NCBI RefSeq assembly: GCF_000740795.1
Contig: NZ_JGYG01000002.1
Location: 434,001 to 498,000 of the forward strand
Direction of reading: 5' to 3'
Source of the DNA: Haematobacter massiliensis
Lineage (GTDB): Bacteria; Pseudomonadota; Alphaproteobacteria; Rhodobacterales; Rhodobacteraceae
DNA length: 64,000 bases
Within the stretch, counting starts at the first letter, position 1; each line of letters begins with the position of its first letter. Shown here one piece after another: positions 46,481 through 53,616 of the stretch. The notes under the pieces are model-generated. The model searched no databases. It saw only the letters and a program-made list of their open reading frames with translations, and had not been told where the DNA came from. Both the position numbers and the translations under genes were made by a program.

Positions 46481-46500
46481 GCTTCTGGCCGCGTAAAGGA

Positions 46501-46526
46501 AAAGCCCCGGAGCGATCCGGGGCTTT
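46501..46526. terminator. Bidirectional rho-independent terminator
   Basis: A perfect 10-bp stem (AAAGCCCCGG with CCGGGGCTTT) with a 6-nt loop AGCGAT between the convergent FMN reductase and cobS genes. The A and T ends make it work for both strands. Confidence 0.9.
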
Positions 46527-46547
46527 GTCATAAGCTCAGGTGCGTGC

Positions 46548-47519
46548 TCAGGCGAGGCTCATGGAAACCGCGCTTTCGGGCAGCTCCTCATCGAAGCAGC
46601 GCTGGTAGAACTCCGCCACCGTCTGACGTTCCAACTCATCGCATTTGTTGAGGAAGGTGAGCCGGAAGGCATAGCCCACGGAGCGGAAGATGCGCGCATT
46701 TTCCGCCCAGGCAATGACGGAGCGGGGGGACATCACCGTGGAGAGATCACCGTTCATGAAGGCCGTCCGCGTCATATCCGCGACGGTCACCATCTGCCCG
46801 ATGATCTTGCGGCCCTTTTCCGTGTTGTAGGTCGGGTTCTTGGCCAGAACGATAGCCACCTCGGCATCGTGGGACAGGTAGTTGAGCGTCGCCACCAGCG
46901 ACCAGCGGTCCATCTGGCCCTGGTTGATCTGCTGGGTGCCATGGTAGAGGCCCGTGGTGTCGCCCAGACCCACCGTGTTCGCGGTGGAGAAGATGCGGAA
47001 ATACGGATGCGGGGTGATGACTTCGTTCTGGTCGAGCAGGGTAAGCTTGCCGTCCGTTTCCAGCACGCGCTGGATGACGAACATCACGTCCGCCCGGCCC
47101 GCGTCGTATTCGTCGAAGACGATGGCGGTCGGGTTGCGGAGCGCCCAGGGCAGGATGCCTTCCTGAAACACGGTGACCTGTTTTCCATCAACGAGCTTGA
47201 TCGCGTCCTTGCCGATCAGGTCGATCCGGCTGATATGGCTGTCGAGGTTGACCCGCACACAGGGCCAGTTGAGCCGCGCGGAGACCTGTTCGATATGGGT
47301 CGACTTGCCCGTGCCGTGATAGCCCTGGATCATCACGCGACGGTTGTACTGAAAGCCTGCAAGAATCGCGAGCGTCGTGTCAGGGTCGAACTTGTAGGTG
47401 GAATCGAGCGTCGGCACGCGGTCGGTGGCTTCGGCGAAACCCTTCACCACCATGTCGCTGTCGATCCCGAAGACTTCGCGGACCGAGATTTCCTCGGTGG
47501 GTTTCGCATTCACGTCCAT
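46548..47519 (-). CDS. cobS: Cobaltochelatase subunit CobS
   Basis: The 323-residue AAA+ ATPase partners CobT. Walker A is GYHGTGKS (residues 66-73), Walker [11 protein letters not shown], and sensor 1 lies in [13 protein letters not shown]. The N-terminus ([21 protein letters not shown]) and the end ([21 protein letters not shown]) match the family. I chose ATG 47519; the frame is open further upstream without similarity. It is followed on its own strand by nothing, as the terminator lies 22 bp after its stop. Confidence 0.96.
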   Translation of the reverse strand: MDVNAKPTEEISVREVFGIDSDMVVKGFAEATDRVPTLDSTYKFDPDTTLAILAGFQYNRRVMIQGYHGTGKSTHIEQVSARLNWPCVRVNLDSHISRIDLIGKDAIKLVDGKQVTVFQEGILPWALRNPTAIVFDEYDAGRADVMFVIQRVLETDGKLTLLDQNEVITPHPYFRIFSTANTVGLGDTTGLYHGTQQINQGQMDRWSLVATLNYLSHDAEVAIVLAKNPTYNTEKGRKIIGQMVTVADMTRTAFMNGDLSTVMSPRSVIAWAENARIFRSVGYAFRLTFLNKCDELERQTVAEFYQRCFDEELPESAVSMSLA

Positions 47520-47679
47520 CGTTCTGCCCTGCGCTTTCGAGGCTCCCTGCCCCAGACCGGGCGGAGCATAACGGACCATGCGGGGAGAACAAGGCACACC
47601 CGGCAAGGAACAGCTTCCCCGTAACATCGGTTGCTCCACCGACGGCCATCTACGGCCCGGAATGCAACGGAGAGATCCC

Positions 47680-48444
47680 ATGACACGCTTCGACGGCAAG
47701 ACGGTTATCGTGACGGGCGCGAGTTCCGGCATCGGGCTTGCCACGGCTCAGCGCTTTTCCGAAGAGGGCGCGAACGTGGTGTTGGTCGGTCGCGACGCAG
47801 AGGCGCTGGCCAAAGCGGCCCGGAATATGGATCAGGCACGAACCCTTACCATCGCAGGGGACGTCAGCCGGGAGCCGGATGTCATCTCCGTCGCGGAGGC
47901 GGCAGTTGCGCGTTTCGGGGCGATCAATGTTCTCGTCAACAATGCCGGGATCGCCATGAGCGGCCGCATCGACGAAATGAGCCTTGAGGACTGGCAGAAG
48001 GTTATCGACATTGATCTGACCGGTGTCTTCCTGATGAGCCGCGCGGTGTGGCCGCAGCTGGAGAAGGCGCAAGGGTCGGTCGTCAATACCTCCTCCGTTT
48101 CCGGTCTGGGAGGCGATTGGGGGATGTTCGCCTATAATGCGGCAAAGGGTGGGGTAAGCAACATGACCCGTGCGCTGGCGTTGGATGCAAGGGATTCGGG
48201 TATCCGCGTCAACGGCGTGGCTCCCGCTCTCACCCGCACCGGAATGACCGAGGAGATGATGGGCGATGAGGCCCTCGTGCAGAAATTTCTGGAGCGGACC
48301 CCGCTGGGCCGGGTCGGGGAGCCCGAGGACGTGGCCGCTGTCATCGCCTTTCTCGCCTCTGAGGATGCGCGATTCGTGAACGGCGTCATCATCCCCGTCG
48401 ATGGCGGGCTGCACGCCTCCAACGGGCAGCCGCCGCAGGCATGA
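47680..48444 (+). CDS. Short-chain dehydrogenase/reductase
   Basis: The 254-residue classical SDR has an intact set of motifs: TGASSGIG (residues 12-19), NNAG, and the catalytic Ser139, Tyr152 and Lys156 (NTSSVSG then YNAAKGG), plus the C-terminal [12 protein letters not shown]. The closest general type is FabG/3-hydroxyacyl or alcohol dehydrogenase; substrate cannot be told. It is divergent from cobS and convergent with the J-domain gene. Confidence 0.88.
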   Translation: MTRFDGKTVIVTGASSGIGLATAQRFSEEGANVVLVGRDAEALAKAARNMDQARTLTIAGDVSREPDVISVAEAAVARFGAINVLVNNAGIAMSGRIDEMSLEDWQKVIDIDLTGVFLMSRAVWPQLEKAQGSVVNTSSVSGLGGDWGMFAYNAAKGGVSNMTRALALDARDSGIRVNGVAPALTRTGMTEEMMGDEALVQKFLERTPLGRVGEPEDVAAVIAFLASEDARFVNGVIIPVDGGLHASNGQPPQA

Positions 48445-48447
48445 GCG

Positions 48448-49080
48448 TCAGTCGCGGAAGTGGCGGCTGTCCTTGATCTGATCCCAGGCCCAGACCACCT
48501 CTTGCAACCGGTCCTCGTCGGAGCGGTTGCCGCCGTTCATGTCCGGGTGCAGGTCCTTGACAAGGCTCTTGTACTGCTTGCGGATCTCCAGACGGCTCCA
48601 ATGGTCCTTCGCTTCAAGGATTTCCAGCGCCTTCCGCTCCGTCGGCGGCAGCTTCCGCGTGATGCCGGAGGTAGGCGCCTTGGATTGCGTGGCCTTCTCG
48701 CCCAGAACCTCGAACGGGTCGTCGATGCCGAGGCGGGCCCAGGCTTTCGCCTCCTCCGTACGTTGCGCGAAAGGCTTCGTTTCCCGGCCCCAGACACGGT
48801 CGCTGTCCATCATGCGCTGGAATTCCTCCTCCGTGGTAGAGGAGAAGAAGTTCCACTTCAGGTTGTATTCCCTGACATGCTCCTTGCAGAACCAGAGATA
48901 CTCATCGAGGTGATCGGGTGACTTCGGCGCCCGGTACTGTCCGGCATCCTCGCATCCCGGATGATCGCAGCCCCTTTGTGACGTTTCAAATGCGCCGGAC
49001 ATGCCCCGCCGACCACGCGTGCGGCGTTTTTTATCCGTCGAAACACGAATGTCGAACTCAAAGGGAGGGCGGTTTGACAT
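48448..49080 (-). CDS. J-domain (DnaJ-like) molecular chaperone
   Basis: The 210-residue protein has a C-terminal J domain with the HPD tripeptide in KQYKSLVKDLHPDMNGGNRSDEDRLQEVVWAWD. The N-terminal half has a small Cys/His cluster (RGCDHPGCEDAGQYRAP ... LWFCKEH) that may bind zinc. It would stimulate an Hsp70 ATPase. This gene is regularly found beside cobS and a bolA homologue in alphaproteobacteria, which suggests a link to CobST assembly, though that is by association only. Confidence 0.9.
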   Translation of the reverse strand: MSNRPPFEFDIRVSTDKKRRTRGRRGMSGAFETSQRGCDHPGCEDAGQYRAPKSPDHLDEYLWFCKEHVREYNLKWNFFSSTTEEEFQRMMDSDRVWGRETKPFAQRTEEAKAWARLGIDDPFEVLGEKATQSKAPTSGITRKLPPTERKALEILEAKDHWSRLEIRKQYKSLVKDLHPDMNGGNRSDEDRLQEVVWAWDQIKDSRHFRD

Positions 49081-49152
49081 GGAGGTACCTTTTCGACTCG
49101 GGCCGACGAGTTTAGAGTTTTTGTAGCGCAGTTGAAGGGGTTGAATTCAGAA

Positions 49153-49410
49153 ATGGCGGTTACTGACGAAATCCAGACCCGGCTTGAGGCAGCTTTCCGC
49201 CCGCGCCGCCTGTCCGTCGAGGATGAGAGTGAGAGCCACCGCGGCCACGCCGGCTGGCGGGAGGGCGGCGAAACGCATTTTGCCGTGACGATGGAGGCCG
49301 AGGATTTCGGGCCGCTTTCACGGCTCGAACGGCACCGGGCCGTTCATTCGGCACTGGGGCCGGACCTCATCGCCCGGATCCACGCGCTCCGGCTGACACT
49401 CTCCGCCTGA
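49153..49410 (+). CDS. BolA-family protein
   Basis: The 85-residue protein has the BolA fold pattern: an N-terminal helix (DEIQTRLEAAFRPRRLSVEDES), HRGHAGW, then THFAVTMEAEDFGPLSRLERHRAVHSALGPDL and a C-terminal IHALRLTLSA. The conserved histidines that bind an Fe-S cluster with monothiol glutaredoxins are present. Divergent from the J-domain gene. The start is ATG 49153, with AAGGGG 12 nt upstream; a TTG at 49132 is a weaker option. Confidence 0.9.
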   Translation: MAVTDEIQTRLEAAFRPRRLSVEDESESHRGHAGWREGGETHFAVTMEAEDFGPLSRLERHRAVHSALGPDLIARIHALRLTLSA

Positions 49411-49413
49411 TCC

Positions 49414-49854
49414 CTAGGACTGTCCCGGCTCTGTAGGCCGGTCCGCAACGATGCGCGGCGTGGACCCCTCCGGTGCCGTCGCGACAAGGGTGGGCTTTTG
49501 CTCCACAAGAGCAGGGGCGGGATCCTGCGGCTCGCGCTTCTCATGGCCCCGGAGACGTTGAACTATCTGGAGGTCGGAGCGGCCGGGCGAAATCTCCCTC
49601 GGGTTTTCCGAGATTTCCTCGCGACGTCTGCGGAAGACAAGCACGGTCTGAAAGGAACTCCGGGCGCGCGACAGTAGTCCGCGAGGTTCCTCAAGGGGCA
49701 GAGTATCGGCGCGCAGATATTCCCATCCATCCGCCGCCATACGGTTCATGATATCAGAAATGGTAACGGCCAGCTTTTCCTCCGGTCGTTTGACCCCCTT
49801 GATCTTTGCAGGTCGGGAGGGAGCGGGAAGCGCCTTGTACTCGTACCGTGACAT
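49414..49854 (-). CDS. DUF4177 domain protein
   Basis: The 146-residue product starts with MSRYEYKALPAP, followed by LAVTISDIMNRMAADGWEYLRADTLPLEE and FQTVLVFRRR, the DUF4177 pattern. The second half is a hydrophilic Pro/Glu/Arg-rich tail that is probably disordered. No signal peptide. Function unknown. GAGGAA precedes the ATG. It converges with the BolA gene with a 3-bp gap. Confidence 0.8.
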   Translation of the reverse strand: MSRYEYKALPAPSRPAKIKGVKRPEEKLAVTISDIMNRMAADGWEYLRADTLPLEEPRGLLSRARSSFQTVLVFRRRREEISENPREISPGRSDLQIVQRLRGHEKREPQDPAPALVEQKPTLVATAPEGSTPRIVADRPTEPGQS

Positions 49855-50033
49855 ACGTTCCTCGTTCGTGAATCACGCGCGACGAGGCGCGCCTTGGGCC
49901 GGGGAGACTAGCAGATGTGGCCGCCCGAGGCGAGTTTCAAGCTGAAAGGGCCTGGCGGTGGAGGGCGATTGCCGCCAACACATCGAAAGGAAAGAACTTT
50001 CCAGAAATGTTCATCGAAACGACACGAATCATG

Positions 50034-50061
50034 TTGAAATGCTCTCAACTTAAGCAATAAT
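50034..50061 (+). promoter_or_regulatory. Strong sigma-70-like promoter for candidate ncRNA
   Basis: TTGAAA at 50034-50039 and AATAAT at 50056-50061 are separated by 16 bp; each hexamer matches the sigma-70 consensus at five of six positions. The surrounding DNA is much richer in A and T than the genome average here. Transcription would start near 50068 and run to the right, where no protein gene lies on the plus strand. Confidence 0.6.
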
Positions 50062-50067
50062 GAAACT

Positions 50068-50350
50068 CATGGACGTGATGATCCCGCGTGTTGGGAGGCT
50101 CGCAGGATCATCTGGGTGAAGATGACTTTTTGTTGTGATCTTCACCTGCAGCTTCCGCTTCGCTCGCCCGGAGGGCGTCGCGGAAGCAATAAAGAAGTCG
50201 CGGTGGGTAACCATTGCGATAGGCGGCGTCGGGGGTATGGTCTCCGAGAGTGGAACGTAACGGCAGGGGAGCGGATCCGTTACGTGGAGCCTCGGTAGAT
50301 TGCCAACGACGTAGCGAGGAACGGCGGCCCTGGGCCGCCGTTTCCTTTTT
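50068..50350 (+). ncRNA. Candidate structured non-coding RNA (unassigned; 6S-like rod possible)
   Basis: The stretch between promoter and terminator has no plausible protein but much paired structure on the plus strand. From 5' to 3': GATGATCC/GGATCATC (50077-50112), GTGAAGAT/ATCTTCAC (50116-50145), CTTCCGC/GCGGAAG with an inner GCCC/GGGC (50151-50187), then a long interrupted rod of CGTCG/CGACG (50227, 50307), CCGAG/CTCGG (50244, 50291) and a perfect ACGTAACGG/CCGTTACGT (50255, 50277) capped by a 13-nt loop, and finally the terminator. A rod with internal loops recalls 6S RNA. I find no tmRNA, SRP or RNase P signature. The whole 666-bp gap 49855-50520 has no other gene. Confidence 0.5.
50320..50350 (+). 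terminator. Strong rho-independent terminator of the candidate ncRNA
   Basis: A perfect 10-bp stem (AACGGCGGCC with GGCCGCCGTT) and a 3-nt loop CTG, followed by TCCTTTTT. The T tract is on the plus strand, which fixes the direction of the transcript. Confidence 0.9.
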
Positions 50351-50488
50351 CAGCCCATCGTCATCAGCAAGAAAACACGTTCGCAAGTTCGCCCAGCCGC
50401 AGCTCCGCTGTCGCGGTTCAGCGCGGGTGTCATCTCCATGCCTTGCCGGAGGTCAAACCGCGCCTCGCGTCGATCATGCCGAGAGGGC

Positions 50489-50513
50489 ACCCACAGGCAG
50501 GAAACCTGTGGGT
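50489..50513. terminator. Hairpin next to the gatB stop
   Basis: A perfect 9-bp stem (ACCCACAGG with CCTGTGGGT) with a 7-nt loop, 8 bp beyond the gatB stop codon on its strand. There is no clear T tract on either side, so it may act as a 3' stabiliser rather than an intrinsic terminator. The DNA between 50351 and this hairpin shows nothing I can name. Confidence 0.5.
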
Positions 50514-50520
50514 TCGTTGT

Positions 50521-52032
50521 CTAGAGGCCAAGTTTCTGGGTAATCAGCGCGTTCACCGCCGCAGGATTGGCTTTGCCGCCGGTCGCCTTCATCACCTGAC
50601 CGACGAACCAGCCCGCAAGCTTAGGATTCTGCTTGGCTTCTTCTACCTGCGCCGGGTTGGCCGCGATGATCTCGTCCACAGCAGCCTCGATCGCCCCGGT
50701 ATCTGTCACTTGCTTCATGCCGCGCGATTCGACGATTTCCGAAGGGTTGCCGCCTTCCGTCCAGACGATCTCGAACAAATCCTTGGCGATCTTCCCGGAG
50801 ATGGTTTCATTCGCCAGAAGGTCCAGAATCCCGGCAAGTTGCGCGGCTGAAACCGGACTCTCGGAGATGCCCAGACCTTCCTTGTTCAGCCGGCCGAACA
50901 GCTCGTTGATGACCCAGTTCGCGGCCTGCTTGCCGTCGCGCCCGGTGGCCACCGCCTCGAAGAACACCGCGTTCTCGGTCTCCGCCGTCAGCACGCCGGC
51001 GTCGTAATCCGTCACGCCGAAGTCGGCAATGAAACGCGCCTTCTTGGCATCGGGAAGCTCCGGCATCCCTGCCGCGATCTCATCCACCCAGCCTTGCTCG
51101 ATCTCCAGCGGCAGAAGGTCCGGGTCGGGGAAGTAGCGGTAGTCATGCGCCTCCTCCTTCGACCGCATCGACCGGGTCTCACCCTTGTCGGGATCGTAGA
51201 GCCGGGTCTCCTGGTCGATCTTGCCGCCATCTTCCAGAATGGCGATCTGGCGACGGGCCTCGTAGTCAATGGCCTGCTGGATGAACCGCATGGAGTTCAT
51301 GTTCTTGATCTCGCAGCGGGTGCCGAGATGCGAGAAATCCTGCGTTTCCTGATATTTCTCGTATTGCCCCGGTCGGCAGACGGAGACGTTGACGTCCGCG
51401 CGCAGGTTGCCGTTCTGCATGTTGCCGTCGCAGGTGCCCAGATACCGCAGGATCTGGCGCAGCTTCGCCACGTAGGCGGCTGCCTCCTCCGGCCCGCGGA
51501 TGTCGGGGCGGGACACGATCTCCATCAGCGCCACACCGGTACGGTTCAGGTCCACGAAGGACATGTTCGGGTCCATGTCGTGAATCGATTTGCCCGCGTC
51601 CTGCTCCACATGGATGCGTTCGATGCGCACACGGCGCGCGACGCCGGGGCCCATCTCGACCCAGACCTCGCCTTCACCCACCAGCGGGTGGTAAAGCTGG
51701 CTGATCTGATAGCCCTGCGGCAGGTCGGGGTAGAAGTAGTTCTTCCGGTCGAAGGCCGAACGCAGATTGATCTTTGCCTTGAGACCGAGGCCGGTCAGCA
51801 CTGCCTGCCGGATGCAGAACTCGTTCAGCACCGGCAGCATGCCCGGCATGGCCGCGTCGATGAAGCTCACATGGCTGTTAGGCTCCGCGCCGAAGCCGGT
51901 GGAGGCGCCGGAGAACAGTTTGGCTTCCGTCGCGATCTGCGCATGGATCTCCATCCCGATGACCAGCTCCCATTCACCGGTCGCACCGTGGATCACCTTG
52001 GGTTCTGGCGGGGCGGGGACTGTGTCCAGCAT
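50521..52032 (-). CDS. gatB: Asp-tRNA(Asn)/Glu-tRNA(Gln) amidotransferase subunit B
   Basis: The 503-residue subunit binds misacylated tRNA and activates the side-chain carboxylate so that GatA-supplied ammonia gives Gln-tRNA or Asn-tRNA. Hallmarks are [13 protein letters not shown] at the N-terminus, [18 protein letters not shown] (kinase-like cradle), [29 protein letters not shown] and the C-terminal tail domain with [32 protein letters not shown] precedes the ATG. gatA and gatC are not in the window. Confidence 0.97.
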   Translation of the reverse strand: MLDTVPAPPEPKVIHGATGEWELVIGMEIHAQIATEAKLFSGASTGFGAEPNSHVSFIDAAMPGMLPVLNEFCIRQAVLTGLGLKAKINLRSAFDRKNYFYPDLPQGYQISQLYHPLVGEGEVWVEMGPGVARRVRIERIHVEQDAGKSIHDMDPNMSFVDLNRTGVALMEIVSRPDIRGPEEAAAYVAKLRQILRYLGTCDGNMQNGNLRADVNVSVCRPGQYEKYQETQDFSHLGTRCEIKNMNSMRFIQQAIDYEARRQIAILEDGGKIDQETRLYDPDKGETRSMRSKEEAHDYRYFPDPDLLPLEIEQGWVDEIAAGMPELPDAKKARFIADFGVTDYDAGVLTAETENAVFFEAVATGRDGKQAANWVINELFGRLNKEGLGISESPVSAAQLAGILDLLANETISGKIAKDLFEIVWTEGGNPSEIVESRGMKQVTDTGAIEAAVDEIIAANPAQVEEAKQNPKLAGWFVGQVMKATGGKANPAAVNALITQKLGL

Positions 52033-52180
52033 CTTGGCCTCCTTGGTCTCGGGATCCTCGCGTTACACGAAAGGCGAGGGAAATGTGCAAGGGGAAAAGC
52101 TGTCGCTGAGGCTGTCCCGTGCAGGAACTTCTCCTTTCCGCCTCCGTTTAGGACGGGACGCAACGAACGGAGAGTCCCCG

Positions 52181-52738
52181 ATGACCGATATCAAGAAAGC
52201 CCGCATCGCCATTCTCGCCACCGACGGTTTCGAACAGTCCGAACTGGAGGTTCCCCTGCAGCAACTGCGTGAGCGTGGTGCCCATGTGGAAGTTGTCACT
52301 CCCGAAGGCAAAGCGATCCGCGGCTGGAAGGATGGCAACTGGACGGATGAGATCAAGGCAGATCGCGAACTCGAAGAAGTGACCGAAAGCGACTACGATG
52401 CCCTCGTTCTACCCGGCGGCGTCATCAATCCCGATAAGCTTCGCACCAACCGCCGTGCTGTCGATCTGGTGAAAGCCTTCGTGCGGGAAGGGAAGGTCGT
52501 GGCGGCGATCTGTCATGGGCCTTGGCTGCTGGCAGAGGCCGATGCGGTTCGCGGTCGCAATGTGACCTCCTACAAGTCGATCATGACCGACATGAAGAAT
52601 GCCGGCGGCATCTGGGCGGATGAGGCTGTCGTCACCGATCAGGGCATCATCACATCGCGCTCCCCGGACGATCTGGACCCGTTCGTTTCCAAGATCGTCG
52701 AAGAGGTGCGGGAAGGGAAACATCAGCGCGCTGCCTGA
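52181..52738 (+). CDS. DJ-1/PfpI-family protein (YhbO/PfpI type)
   Basis: The 185-residue protein has the PfpI pattern: ILATDGFEQSELEVPLQQLRERGA with the early catalytic Glu, VLPGGVINPDKLR, and the nucleophile elbow AAICHGPWLL with Cys111 and His112. Members are described as stress proteins with deglycase, glyoxalase or protease activity. It is divergent from gatB; an 11-bp hairpin follows it. Confidence 0.92.
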   Translation: MTDIKKARIAILATDGFEQSELEVPLQQLRERGAHVEVVTPEGKAIRGWKDGNWTDEIKADRELEEVTESDYDALVLPGGVINPDKLRTNRRAVDLVKAFVREGKVVAAICHGPWLLAEADAVRGRNVTSYKSIMTDMKNAGGIWADEAVVTDQGIITSRSPDDLDPFVSKIVEEVREGKHQRAA

Positions 52739-52781
52739 GGCGTGTGAATACACGGTGGCGGATCCCCGCTGCCGCGATGCG

Positions 52782-52807
52782 CCTGTCGGCGGTTGACCGC
52801 CGACAGG
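52782..52807 (+). terminator. Hairpin after the PfpI-type gene
   Basis: A perfect 11-bp stem (CCTGTCGGCGG with CCGCCGACAGG) and the 4-nt loop TTGA, starting 44 bp after the stop. The 3' side reads ATTCTCAATT, so the T tract is weak, yet the stem is strong. Confidence 0.65.
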
Positions 52808-52892
52808 ATTCTCAATTGGTTGCAGGCAGCGCTGGTTCCGTCGCAGGGTCCGCGCGCCGGACATTATGGTCCGGTGCAGCGCTTCCGGTCCA

Positions 52893-53471
52893 ATGCCTTT
52901 CAAATCCTTTCGCAGTCTCCTGCTCGCGGCGCTGGTGATGGTGCCGCTTTCTGCCTGTTCCACGCCGCAATCCGTCGAAGTGCCCACCGCGCTCCCGGTT
53001 GCGCAATGGGATCACCGGCCGGAGGCGACGAAATGGACAAAATCGACGCTCAATGCGCTCAAGGCCGAAGGGGCGGTTCTTCTCTCCGCTGTGCCGGACG
53101 ACGTGGACGTCTTCTGCCCGGGCTATCGCACCGCCTCCGCTGAGGAGAGAAGCGCCTTCTGGACCGGACTTTTCTCGTCCATCGCGCGCTATGAGAGCAC
53201 ATGGAATCCCGAGGCAAAGGGTGGTGGTGGCCGCTATCTCGGCCTCATGCAGATCTCTCCCCGAACCGCCAAGTATGTCGGGTGCGAGGAGACGGCGAGC
53301 GGTCTTTATGACGGTGCCAGCAATCTTGCCTGCGCCGTGAAGATTGCGGCCCGGAAGGCAGATCGCGCGGGCGTTGCGGAAGTTGTTTCGGACTGGGGCC
53401 CGATGCACGATCCGGCAAAACGCGCCCAGATCTCCAAATGGACCCGTACGCAGGCGTACTGTCAGGTTTGA
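52893..53471 (+). CDS. Lytic transglycosylase (SLT-domain) lipoprotein
   Basis: The 192-residue protein has a lipoprotein signal (lipobox VPLSAC, lipidated Cys22) and one SLT domain: catalytic Glu101 in IARYESTWNPEAKG, then GGGRYLGLMQISPRTAKYVG. Extra Cys in VFCPGY, GCEET and LACAV likely form disulfides. It would cleave peptidoglycan glycan strands from the outer-membrane side. In its sequence type it resembles other short Rhodobacterales SLT lipoproteins. Confidence 0.87.
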   Translation: MPFKSFRSLLLAALVMVPLSACSTPQSVEVPTALPVAQWDHRPEATKWTKSTLNALKAEGAVLLSAVPDDVDVFCPGYRTASAEERSAFWTGLFSSIARYESTWNPEAKGGGGRYLGLMQISPRTAKYVGCEETASGLYDGASNLACAVKIAARKADRAGVAEVVSDWGPMHDPAKRAQISKWTRTQAYCQV

Positions 53472-53579
53472 GGCTGAGACTGCGGGTCTTCTGGGGGGCT
53501 GGTTTGCCAGCGGCCTTTACGTGTCCGGGGTACTGCCACGCAGTCCGGCACGGGTTCGGGGCGCCGATCTTCCGCTTTG

Positions 53580-53616
53580 TGAGATATGCCCGGCACGTGC
53601 GGCCGGGCCGATCTCA
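53580..53616. terminator. Two-step hairpin at the pepN 3' end
   Basis: An outer 6-bp stem TGAGAT/ATCTCA and an inner 7-bp stem GCCCGGC/GCCGGGC with small internal loops; the right arm includes the pepN stop codon. It lies between two convergent genes and may serve both directions, without a T tract. Confidence 0.5.

Noticed and set aside
50302-50330. GCCAACGACGTAGCG would read A-N-D-V-A, recalling the start of a tmRNA proteolysis tag
   Set aside because: The frame does not reach a stop after about ten codons, it runs through the terminator stem, and no T-arm or acceptor-stem sequence is present nearby.
50108-50386. Minus-strand frame of 92 codons in the 666-bp gap
   Set aside because: It covers the predicted RNA structure and terminator, has no ribosome-binding site and no recognisable domain; the structure on the plus strand explains the sequence better.
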